Positions 55,963-64,000 of a DNA stretch of 64,000 bases are shown piece after piece; the stretch's first letter is position 1; the number at the start of each line of letters is the position of its first letter. The DNA lies in the NCBI GenBank assembly GCA_965205965.1, contig CBDBHT010000007.1, forward strand, positions 1,364,001 to 1,428,000, in the 5' to 3' direction. The notes under the pieces were generated by a model. That model did not search any database. It was not told the origin of the DNA and saw only the letters and a list, made by a program, of their open reading frames with translations. This stretch comes from Bin55 sp965205965. Its GTDB lineage: Bacteria; Pseudomonadota; Gammaproteobacteria; Pseudomonadales; Azotimanducaceae. The translations under genes and the position numbers were made by a program.

Positions 55963-58090
55963 CTAGCCCAAGTTTAACAATCTAGATTTTTAAGCCCTAC
56001 AAAACCAATGTTTTTCAGGCAGTTACAAGAGGGTGTGGAATCCTTGTGGCACTACATTTGGGCGGCTTCAGGCCGGGATCGTGGCGTCGACCTCGACGAT
56101 GGTTCGGGTAATGGGACCGATGCGCTCCGGCAATCCGAGCGCACGGAAGATCTCCGCCTGATCCGGCGTGAGCGCCGCCGACTTGCGGATATGCAGCCAT
56201 TTGCCGTCGGTTCGCTGAAAGACGCTGGTGGCTCGGATCGCCAGGCCCAGCCTGGTTTTCAGGGTATCCCAGCTGTCGTGAATGCCTTGGGCCTGAAGCC
56301 TGCTTCGTATCAGGTGCGGAGCCTGATAAGCGATCACGGAAATGAACAGGTGGCCTTCGGCGCGCCGGGGCTTCTGGTGAAAAATCGGTCGCAGGCCGAG
56401 TTCCGACTTGAGGGATCGGAACACCGACTCGATTTCGGTCAGGCGGGTGTAGGTTTTCCAGAGCCAGTCAGCGTCTTGATCCAGGACATTGGTCCGCAGA
56501 TCGTAGACCCCGGGGTTGGCCAGCATGGAATTTGGCGGCTGGGAGCGTTCCCAAGTCAAGGAGACCGCCTGGCCCTCGGTGCTGGGTTCGATGGACACCG
56601 TGATGGACACCGTATAGTGGCGCCCGACTTTGGGATACTTGCCCTTGAGCCGGCCAACGCGCTCGCGCAAAGCCTCGGGATCCTTTCGGGCTCCCTTCCG
56701 GGAGAGGCCTTCGGCCATGCGCCGCAGTCCGGCTTCCAGCCGCTCGCATTGCCGGGTCACGATGGCGAGTTCTTTCTCGGCCCGGGCTTTCGAGCGGCAA
56801 TGCACGAAGGCTTCGCGGCCATCGTCCGAGAGCGCGCGGTAGATCTGGATCTCTTGCCGTGGCTCGCGTTCGGGAATCGCCCGCGGCTGTTCGGGATCGA
56901 AGTCGCGTTGCCGGCGCCGGCTCCTGGCCAGATAGCGATAGCCCTGTTCGCGCAGCCATTCCAGTCGCTCTTCCGTGCCCATGCCTCGATCCAGCACGAT
57001 CAGGGACTGGCGGTCGACCGCGAGATCCTGGAGCATCTTCTCGAGGGTCGCGGGCTCGCTCTGGTTGCCGGCGAACACCTTGGAACGCTGGATCGCTCCC
57101 GAGCCATCCAGAACCAGGGTCAGCAGCGGACAGCCAGAGCGCCGTTCCTTGGACTTGCCGCGCCTGGCCTGGTCCTGAGCCTTGGCCTGACCTTCAAAAT
57201 AGGTGTTGGTCAAGTCATAGAACGTGACTGTCGGCTGCCGGTTGAACAGGGTCATGAGACGCTCGAACAGATGTTCCTCGATGGCGTCGCGATGGCTCAT
57301 CAACAGATCGGAGGCGCGATAGAGCTGTGCATCAGGGACTGCCGATCGAAATCCACGCCCAGCAATTCTCCGGCGGTGCTGCGCGTGCGCAGCCAGAGGT
57401 GGGTCCGCCGCTCGGAACCGGGCTCCACCAAGCGCATCGCGATGGAGGCCAGGGCGGTCTTCACCAGCCCGGAATGGCCCGAGAGCTCTTGCAGCAGATC
57501 CTCCAGTCCCAGCTCCCTCAGTGCCCAGAGGCCGAGAGCCTCGATGCCCGCGGTGCGAACATGAACCTGGTCCAGGCTGTCCTCGTACATCGTGTGAGTA
57601 GCGCGCTCTCCGGTTTGGGTAGCGGGCAGTCGTTCCGATGCGGAGCGGGCCAGCAATCGCTGGGCGATGCGATCGGCTTCCCGCTCCAGCTCCGGCTCCG
57701 GCTCCGGCTCCAGATCTATTTGCCCGGTCAGCAGGGTTTGCACGCGCTCGACCAGAACAGGCCATTGCTCCTTGAGGAATCGGGAAATGGCTGCCAAGGT
57801 TGAGCAGGGTTCGCTGGCGCACCCGATCGCCTTCGCGCCGGGACTCGACCAAGCGATAACTGAAGTATCGTTCCGTATCGGATTGCTTTCGTGTGGGCAC
57901 GCGTCGGATATACATGAGAGCATGATAGGGGATGGGGGCCGAGTGTCAATACCAAGAAAGCATTTTATGGCACTACAATGAGGTCTTGAAAAACTAACCT
58001 ATTGAAAAACAAGGAAAAATATGTGAGATTCCATCAAAAAAGCCCCAAATATCGTGTTTTGGACGAACAATTTGTTAAACTTGGGCTAGG
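55963..58090 (-). mobile_element. IS1634-like insertion sequence, copy 2
   Basis: Same ends as copy 1 (CTAGCCCAAGTTTAACAA and its complement). TGTTG is found on both outer sides if the right end is placed two bases further out, so a 5-bp duplication is possible but uncertain. Very similar to copy 1. Confidence 0.87.
56068..57915 (-). pseudogene. IS1634-family transposase, copy 2, frameshifted
   Basis: Compared with copy 1 it has one extra base near 57772 and two extra bases near 57327, so about 150 residues (roughly 49-198) are read out of frame while the total frame is restored. It also lacks six bases near 57118 in frame. The correct sequence of the shifted segment is readable in another frame (QWPVLVERVQTLLTG to LGVDFDRQSLM). 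The resulting 615-residue product would lack a proper N-terminal domain. Confidence 0.85.
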
Positions 58091-58204
58091 GTGTTGCCAG
58101 CACAGAATCTTCAATACCTTATGGAAATATTCGTAGGTTTGAGTATGATCTTGTTCCTCCAACCACCGGGAGTAATTCGGGACATGCGTTGTGGCGTCCG
58201 GAGA

Positions 58205-58557
58205 TTACTGGCTCATGAAGCTCAAATCAAGAATTATGACAGTTTCCTTCTGGCTCATTATGGTCGAGGGGGTGGGGTCGCCATGAACTGCGATGACAGA
58301 TACGCAATTAGCCGCTGTGCGATAACCGCACGCATATTTCGAGCGGTCATCCCCATTATCTTTTTTGTTACTCGGCGGCAACGGATTGAGTGCTTCCGCC
58401 CCTGACACACCTCGAATATTGGGATGAAAATTCAATAGCCTATGCAATATTGTTGTTCCGGTGCGCTGCGATTCTGCGATCAAGATAATCTTTCCTAAGT
58501 TGATGTCATAGACTTCCAGATGCTGCTTGAGCAGTTCTTCAATTCGCAAGCGATGGA
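58205..58557 (-). pseudogene. Sulfotransferase fragment
   Basis: On the minus strand RLRIEELLKQHLEVYDINLGKIILIAESQRTGTTILHRLLNFHPNIRG is followed by EALNPLPP. This is the PAPS-binding start (QRTGTT P-loop) of Sulfotransfer_3-type enzymes. Its N-terminal side is interrupted at 58558 by a terminal-inverted-repeat element, and after LNPLPPSNK the sequence no longer matches the family. Only about 60-70 recognisable residues of a ~380-residue family remain. Confidence 0.75.
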
Positions 58558-58841
58558 CTAGCCCCAATATTGCATGAGCGGTGCGAGATAGATCCGTTTT
58601 TCGGTTCGAAGCAGTAATCAGGGTTCCCATGTCTGGCAGCGAAATACCCCCGTTACCGGTGGTCGCACCGTCGCTGAAGCTGAATTTGGCCTCCACCTTG
58701 CGGCGTTGCACGGATGAAAAGCGGATGGGATTTGGCTAACCATTTCGTCACAGCAAGGTCTCCTTCGATATGTATCTTAACGCATTGAATGATATTGAAT
58801 TATAGGAGCCTTGCTGTTTTACTCGTGCATTATCCGGGCTA
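58558..58841. repeat. 284-bp inverted-repeat element, copy 1
   Basis: Ends CTAGCCCCAATATTGCA and TGCATTATCCGGGCTA, imperfect versions of the perfect ends of copy 2 (60733-61017), and about 85-90% alike over the length by eye. Inserted in the sulfotransferase remnant. An IS5-like copy has in turn inserted at TA in its right end. Confidence 0.8.
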
Positions 58842-59585
58842 GGGCGTGTTGACACTATGTTGTTGTATGATTCTTGAGGATCGGTTCACTCGGCAAGAGG
58901 TTGGCATGCAACTTGAGCCATTTGACGGGATACGGGATCTGTTTCCGAAGCCCCACGGCAATGTCCGATGGACGTTGGAACACGGTGTACGTCTAGATGA
59001 GGGTGCTTGGGCGAAGTGTGGGGTACTGGCAACCGTGTTCGAGCGTTTGCGTGATCGGGGTCTGGTAGCTTCGGGCACCACCGAGACCGCGATATGCTGG
59101 GTAGCACCTCGGTGAAGGTGCATGCGGATGGGATAGGCAGTCTAAAAAATGGTCCGCAAAGTATCGGACGCTCGCGCGGAGGGCCGGCCGACGACCAAGC
59201 TTCATCTACTGGCGTTGGACGATCGTCGGGCATGGAGTTTCTCGCTGTCCGCTGGGCATCGGCATGGTGTTCTGGAAGGTCGCCCGCTGTTCCAGAAGAG
59301 CGGGCTGAAGCACCCGAAGCATCTTGATGATGGACCGCGCGCCCAGGAGGGAGGGACAATCAGACGCGGCGGGTGGTGGAAGAACGGGGTGCCACACCCG
59401 TGGTCGTTCGACCGCAAGCTATATGCCCGCCACAACGAAGTGGAGCGATGGTTCGGCAGGCTCAAGCGATATCGCCGCGGTGGGGACGTGTTACGACAAA
59501 CTCGACCTCTCATGTTCGCCGGGTTCATCTATCTGGCACTGATTTGCGAAATGATCAGAAATTTAGTGGATACTACAACAGGCCA
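58842..59585 (+). mobile_element. IS5-like insertion sequence, copy 3 (old, degenerate)
   Basis: Left end GGGCGTGTTGACACTATGTTG after TA matches the other copies. The right end (TTAGTGGATACTACAACAGG) is decayed. Clearly more diverged from copies 1 and 2 than they are from each other. Confidence 0.75.
58905..59576 (+). pseudogene. IS5-like transposase, copy 3, degenerate
   Basis: Fragments in several frames: MQLEPFDGIRDLFPKPHGNVRW, then a deletion to TLEHGVRLDEGAWAKCGVLATVFERLRDRGLVAS, then TSVKVHADGIGSLKNGPQSIGRSRGG, KLHLLALDDRRAWSFSLSAG, and YARHNEVERWFGRLKRYRR to FAGFIYLALICEMIRNLV. The block coding the second Asp (MDRAYEDD in the others) is degraded. Dead. Confidence 0.75.
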
Positions 59586-59680
59586 AAATAATCATCTACT
59601 CAACACCGATGAAGACTGAGATTCCATAGATTGCCTTTCCCAACAAATTCTGTAGCATAGACTCCTTAATATGATCCGTC

Positions 59681-60370
59681 CTAGTCAGATTTTGAAAGGA
59701 AAGTTGCATTTGGATTGATGCTAAATTCGGTCTTAAAGCCGGTTTGCTTCCAAAGCCCCCATGTGATAACTGGCATAAATATTAGTATCGAAGCCACATG
59801 CCATTCTACAATATTCTCTATCCAGTCGTGATCATCAACAAAGTGTTTTGCTAGTACAAACACAATAATTTCCACGAGCAATGCGGCACAAAGCACGGTC
59901 TTCCATTTAACGAGCACAGTATTCTTAATTAATTTTACTAGACAATAAGTGAGCAGTGCGTGAGCAACGATTGTGGATAGAAAGAACATAGTAGCTCCGG
60001 ATCGTCGCAATACTCTGTATGTTTCGCCTTCGGAACCAAGGAATGTTACGTAAAGTACTAGGAACACATTGCCGATCATACCTATAGCCATGATGATCCA
60101 TGCGGACTTTGTCAGTGTACTGCTTATTTTTATTAGCCACTCCTTAACAAGAATCCAAAAAACAAGGGCAAAAATTGCAGCGGGTGCCATCGTTGCTTTA
60201 AAAAGAAAGTAGCCAATGCCTTCGCGCCCTGACGCACTTATACTTGTACATCCAGAAAGATGAGGAATACAGCTTGGCACGTACCCATCTATCGCGGATG
60301 TAATGTACGTGGAAGTGACTCCAACCAAGCAGAGCATGAAATAGAGCCAAGAGGAACTTCGCAAGTCCAT
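59681..60370 (-). CDS. Six-helix membrane protein (Frag1/DRAM/Sfk1-like)
   Basis: 229 residues with six predicted helices: SSWLYFMLCLVGVTSTYIT, MAPAAIFALVFWILV, AWIIMAIGMIGNVFLVLYVTFL, MFFLSTIVAHALLTYCLV, VLCAALLVEIIVFVLA and HVASILIFMPVITWGLW. A loop with CIPHLSGCTSISASGREG after the first helix and the Glu-Trp-His near the last helix resemble the Frag1/DRAM/Sfk1 fold. Function unknown. Intact in a region otherwise full of remnants. Confidence 0.6.
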   Translation of the reverse strand: MDLRSSSWLYFMLCLVGVTSTYITSAIDGYVPSCIPHLSGCTSISASGREGIGYFLFKATMAPAAIFALVFWILVKEWLIKISSTLTKSAWIIMAIGMIGNVFLVLYVTFLGSEGETYRVLRRSGATMFFLSTIVAHALLTYCLVKLIKNTVLVKWKTVLCAALLVEIIVFVLAKHFVDDHDWIENIVEWHVASILIFMPVITWGLWKQTGFKTEFSINPNATFLSKSD

Positions 60371-60445
60371 ATCATTAGTTCAAATATTGGTCACGATTGT
60401 ATAAGTCGTATGAAAGGGGATCGGGGACACGTTCACGGTTGAATT

Positions 60446-60732
60446 TCACAGTGCTGACCAAACATGTGAACATGATGGGCATTCGGTACGTAATGCGAGT
60501 TGTCGCAACGCGCTACCGTGCGATGCTATCCTTGAAGTAGTGAAATAGTCGTTGCTCTTGTTTCGTAACGGTTGTACAACCAAGTATCGGACAGCAAGAA
60601 GGATAGAATAATACGTAAAGATGAAGTGCCTTACTAGGCGCAGGGTCGAAGCCGAGCTTGGGACGCGAGGTGCGTCTTGCTGTGCTGATGGTCGTTGCCT
60701 ACAACTATTCTTCGCTGTCGGACACGGATAAG
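60446..60732. other. Eroded sequence beside inverted-repeat element copy 2
   Basis: A minus-strand frame runs through this stretch and the adjacent element (60446-61075) but has no family match and its codons look random. Treated as non-coding. Confidence 0.4.
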
Positions 60733-61017
60733 CTAGCCCGGATATTGCATGAGTGGTGCAAGATAGATCCGTTTTTCGGTTCGAAGCGGCAACCAGGATT
60801 CCCACGTCTGGCAGCGAAATACTCCCGTTACCGTTGATCGCACTGCCGCTGAAGCTGAATTCGGCCTCCACCTTGCGGCGTCGCACGGATGAAAAACGGA
60901 TCGGATTTGGGCAACATTTCGTCACGGCAAGAGATCCTTCGATATAGCTTTTAACTGATTGAATGATATCGAATTTATAGGAGCCTTGCCGTCTTATTCG
61001 TGCAATATCCGGGCTAG
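60733..61017. repeat. 284-bp inverted-repeat element, copy 2
   Basis: Perfect 17-bp terminal inverted repeats: CTAGCCCGGATATTGCA at the left and TGCAATATCCGGGCTAG at the right, with about 250 bp between. Direct duplicate of 58558-58841. The TA inside CTAG at each end may be the target duplication, as for Tc1/IS630-type transposition. No transposase gene inside. Confidence 0.85.
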
Positions 61018-61295
61018 TCGTACCACGCATTGCTTGTTTTGATATCCTCACCTCCCGTAGCTGCACTACCAGCAATGGTTATACCCCATCGACCAAGATC
61101 CACGAGCAACTTTCGACAATAGATGCTAAACTCGTATCGTACTGCTTTTCGTAGGAAAGGGGGACTGCTGGTTATGTGCGGATCAATATGAAGTCGCAGT
61201 TGTGGGCATATGAACACGTTGAATACTGGTATTTTACACAGCATCTACTTATAGCTGCTAATAGAAAAACCTGCAGCTGTCGTGTTTAAAATGGC

Positions 61296-64000
61296 TTAAG
61301 TATGCTGAAGTTCAAATAGCGGATCTACTGAAGACGTATCTTGGTTTTCGACAAGCTCATCCTTTTCCCTCTTTATATCTGTCAGAATCTTGTAGAGACA
61401 CGGAACCAGAACTAACGTTATTAACGTAGCAAAGAGTATTCCGAAAGCAAGAGCGACCGCCATCGGAATGACAATTTGCGCCTGAACCGACCTTTCAAAC
61501 AGAATCGGAGCAAGACCGAAAAACGTGGTAAGCGACGTCAGCAGGATCGGTCGAAGTCGAGTTGCGCTGGCTGAGAGGATAGAATCCAGAATTGCTACTC
61601 CAGCTTGTCGTCGTTTGTTGATAGTATGTACAAGGATGAGGGCGTCATTCACCACGATGCCAGACAAGGCCACTATTCCAAAAAATGATACAAAACTCAT
61701 CGCGTATCCGGTGATCAAGTGACCAATGATGGCACCAACGATACCAAATGGGACGACACCCATGATCATCAAAGGTTGAAGGTATGATCTCAATGGAATT
61801 GCAAGCAATATGTACACAAGTGCGAGGGCCGCTAAGAATCTCCAAGCCAGTTCGTGTAATCCAAGGCGTTCCGCTGCAGAAGAGCCGTACAGTCCCCAGC
61901 TAACTCCGGGGTATTTGGCATTCATTTCAGGTACGAATTCTCTTTTTGATTGCGCAATCACACGCATTGGTTCAGTCATGTTCGTATCGACATTAGCTGC
62001 GATCATTGCTGTGCGTTTTCCGTTAACTCTGCGTATCCGGTTATAACCTTGCTCAAAATGGTAGCTGGCAATGGAATTGAAAGGGCTCCGAGATCCGTCG
62101 GGTAGGCGAATCCACATGTTTTCTAAATTACCTATGGATTGCCGCTCATCCTGCGGATACCGTACCATGACGCGCAGCTCCGATTCGCCGCGTTGTATTC
62201 TCTGAGATTCCGCGCCATAGAAAGCAGTTCGTATCTGTGATGCGAGGTCAGCAAGAGTTAAGCCGACTGCTTCACCTTCAGGCTTAACTCGAAGTTTTAG
62301 CTCTTCCGGTCCATTATTGGATGATGTATACACATTAAATACACCATCTAACGATTTTAGATAGCTGATTAAGTCTTGGGATGCCTGGTCTAAAGTTTCC
62401 AGATTTTTGCTACTAAGCGCTATAGAGATTGGAGAGCCTCCACCCCATCTATTTTTAGGGAAAGAAATCTCTTCTGTACCGGCGAATTCCCCTACGTGCA
62501 TTCGCCATAGTGCTTGAATTTTTGATACGGGAATATTGATATCGTCGTTTTGGGTCCGTTCGGCTAGAAACTGAGCTCTCGTTCCGTCCCTATTCGTCCA
62601 AGTATATAGATGTGCTACTACATCTTTGCCATCGCCGTGAATTTCCTTGAGTTCTTCGTTCACTTTCCAGAGTGCGTCGTTCATTTGTTCGACTATGTCA
62701 ATAAGCAGCGACTCCGACGTAGCCTCCTTCATAGTTACGACGGCTCTGACGTAGTCGGATTCGAATTCAGGAGTTGGTACCATTCGTACGATGCCACCCA
62801 AAACCAATCCGACCGCAATAATCAAAATCGAAACAAATACCACCAATGTCGGATAACGATAACTGATGGTGAACCGCATGGCAGGTACATATACGGACTT
62901 AATAAATCGTTTTAGTACTTTATTCATGTGTCCCGCAATTCCTTTTTTTCGCCCGTGAGCAGACTTCATGATGGCGAGGTGCGAAGGCAGGATTAACTTA
63001 GATTCAACGAGAGAAAAGATCAGGCAGAGGATTATGATCCACCCGATAGCTGATGCAATGGTACTGAAATGTGATGTAAGACCTAGAAGCGGCATGAACG
63101 CTGCGATCGTTGTGAGCACGCCTATTGATGCTGGTAGAGCAACTGCCCGAGCCCCCCGGACAATACTTTTGATGTTATACCCGTTTCGTTCCGTTTCGGT
63201 ATATGCACTTTCGGCAATGATGATGGCATCATCTACGACGATTCCAATGACAAGAATGAATGCAAATAAGCTCGTCGTATTGATGGTGACGCCAACCACA
63301 GGCATCAATGAGAAGGCACCGAGAAAGGCAACCGGCAGTCCAACGACTACCCACGCTGCCACTTTCATGTGAAGAAACAGACTCAGTAATAGTATTACTA
63401 GCAGTGCACCAACCCCCAGGTTTTTTATCATCAAGTTGAGTCTGCCTTTCAAGTAATACGTAGTGTCAGCCCAGATTTCGACTGAAACGCTGCTAGGAAG
63501 TGTTGCTTTGCGCTTCTGAACGTAATCTCTCACTGCTTCGGCAATCGCAATTGCATTTTCATTGCCTTGAGCGTCAATCTGGATACCGAAGGATCTTTTG
63601 CCGTCGAAGAACGAATAACTTTGTCGCTCTGCAAAGTCATCTCGTATGGTGGCTATATCACCAAGACGGAGACGAGTGCCGTCTGGATGTGTCAGGAGTG
63701 TGATGTCTGCATACTCGGTACCCGTATGGGCTTGTCCCGTTGCCCGGACGCGAATGTTACCGGCTCGGGACCGAATCGACCCCCCTGACATGTCTATCGA
63801 CCAGCGGCGAATTATTTGCGCCACCTGATGCAGCGTCAGATCGTACATTTGCAGCTGATCTTCCGAGATTTCTATGCTGATCTCAAACTGCCGTGTTCCT
63901 ACGACTTCAGCATAGGATACTTCTGGTAGCCGTAATATTTCGTCGCGAATCGTCTCGCTAAATAGTTTTAACGACATCTCGTCCATGTCCCCGAAGACTT
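61296..64000 (-). CDS. RND-superfamily efflux pump, partial (5-prime end beyond window)
   Basis: At least 900 residues of an AcrB-type pump. The frame continues past the window end, so the first ~130 residues (first helix and start of the porter domain) are missing. Visible: RQFEISIEISEDQLQMYDLTLHQVAQIIRR, the helix with VIGIVVDDAIIIAESAYTE (proton relay), a second porter half, IVALSGIVVNDALILVHTINKRR, and GLAPILFERSVQAQIVIPMAVALAFGILFATLITLVLVPCLYKIL. Similar in type to the pump at 35292-38474 but clearly a different paralogue. C-terminus ends FELQHT. Intact as far as seen. Confidence 0.92.
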   Translation of the reverse strand, partial: VFGDMDEMSLKLFSETIRDEILRLPEVSYAEVVGTRQFEISIEISEDQLQMYDLTLHQVAQIIRRWSIDMSGGSIRSRAGNIRVRATGQAHTGTEYADITLLTHPDGTRLRLGDIATIRDDFAERQSYSFFDGKRSFGIQIDAQGNENAIAIAEAVRDYVQKRKATLPSSVSVEIWADTTYYLKGRLNLMIKNLGVGALLVILLLSLFLHMKVAAWVVVGLPVAFLGAFSLMPVVGVTINTTSLFAFILVIGIVVDDAIIIAESAYTETERNGYNIKSIVRGARAVALPASIGVLTTIAAFMPLLGLTSHFSTIASAIGWIIILCLIFSLVESKLILPSHLAIMKSAHGRKKGIAGHMNKVLKRFIKSVYVPAMRFTISYRYPTLVVFVSILIIAVGLVLGGIVRMVPTPEFESDYVRAVVTMKEATSESLLIDIVEQMNDALWKVNEELKEIHGDGKDVVAHLYTWTNRDGTRAQFLAERTQNDDINIPVSKIQALWRMHVGEFAGTEEISFPKNRWGGGSPISIALSSKNLETLDQASQDLISYLKSLDGVFNVYTSSNNGPEELKLRVKPEGEAVGLTLADLASQIRTAFYGAESQRIQRGESELRVMVRYPQDERQSIGNLENMWIRLPDGSRSPFNSIASYHFEQGYNRIRRVNGKRTAMIAANVDTNMTEPMRVIAQSKREFVPEMNAKYPGVSWGLYGSSAAERLGLHELAWRFLAALALVYILLAIPLRSYLQPLMIMGVVPFGIVGAIIGHLITGYAMSFVSFFGIVALSGIVVNDALILVHTINKRRQAGVAILDSILSASATRLRPILLTSLTTFFGLAPILFERSVQAQIVIPMAVALAFGILFATLITLVLVPCLYKILTDIKREKDELVENQDTSSVDPLFELQHT

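Noticed and set aside
55955..58097. TGTTG target duplication of IS1634-like copy 2
   Set aside because: The match requires placing the two ends asymmetrically relative to copy 1, so it may be chance.
60446..61075. 209-residue minus-strand frame as a gene
   Set aside because: It crosses the boundary of the 284-bp element, has no homology outside it and no ribosome-binding site.

Overview
The window looks like the chromosome of a gammaproteobacterium that is rich in insertion sequences and is losing genes. The evidence is two housekeeping blocks in classic gammaproteobacterial order: nadD-rsfS-rlmH-mrdA-rodA-mltB-rlpA-dacA-lipB, and hemA-prfA-prmC-moeB facing lolB-tRNA(Gln)-rplY-pth-ychF. An SSB with the DDIPF tail, LolB, a TonB-dependent receptor and RND pumps show a Gram-negative envelope. 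The backbone is of moderate GC, while the insertion sequences are visibly GC-rich. Species cannot be named from this sequence alone.

Layout. 1-5,250 holds a type II-C CRISPR-Cas locus: a tracrRNA with its own promoter, a short eroded repeat array, and on the minus strand cas9-cas1-cas2. cas9 is split by what looks like an internal deletion plus frameshift, and cas2 is frameshifted just before its conserved end; cas1 and the tracrRNA look intact. 6,000-13,330 holds single genes (outer-membrane barrel, AAA/DUF4143 ATPase, metallo-beta-lactamase-fold hydrolase, ssb, uppP, a Lon-N-domain protein) and a multiply broken metallophosphoesterase. 14,590-22,740 is the cell-elongation and cell-wall cluster, with rlmH carrying a frameshift. 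22,690-31,750 is the translation/haem/lipoprotein block, interrupted by an IS630 element at the place where prs normally lies; ispE is also missing.

31,750-64,000 is accessory. It has two IS1634-like copies, two IS630 copies, three IS5-like copies of different age, one complete IS4-like element with a 9-bp target duplication and one remnant of a related element. It also has at least three copies of a ~105-bp miniature inverted-repeat element, two copies of a ~284-bp element with 17-bp terminal inverted repeats, and a singleton 158-bp inverted-repeat unit. Between them lie a DoxX protein with an RND pump and adaptor, tRNA(Met), a Bax-inhibitor-1 protein, a type IV restriction HNH endonuclease resembling those that read phosphorothioate DNA, a DUF5131 protein diverging from a NERD-domain membrane protein, a large TonB receptor, an SDR, a sulfotransferase remnant, a six-helix membrane protein and a second RND pump cut by the window end.

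The most notable system is the decaying type II-C locus, in which the RNA half (tracrRNA, repeats) and cas1 survive while cas9, cas2 and the array are damaged. Several single-base lesions lie in or near short homopolymers (cas2, IS630 copies) and could be sequencing errors. The cas9 lesion and the metallophosphoesterase lesions cannot be explained that way.
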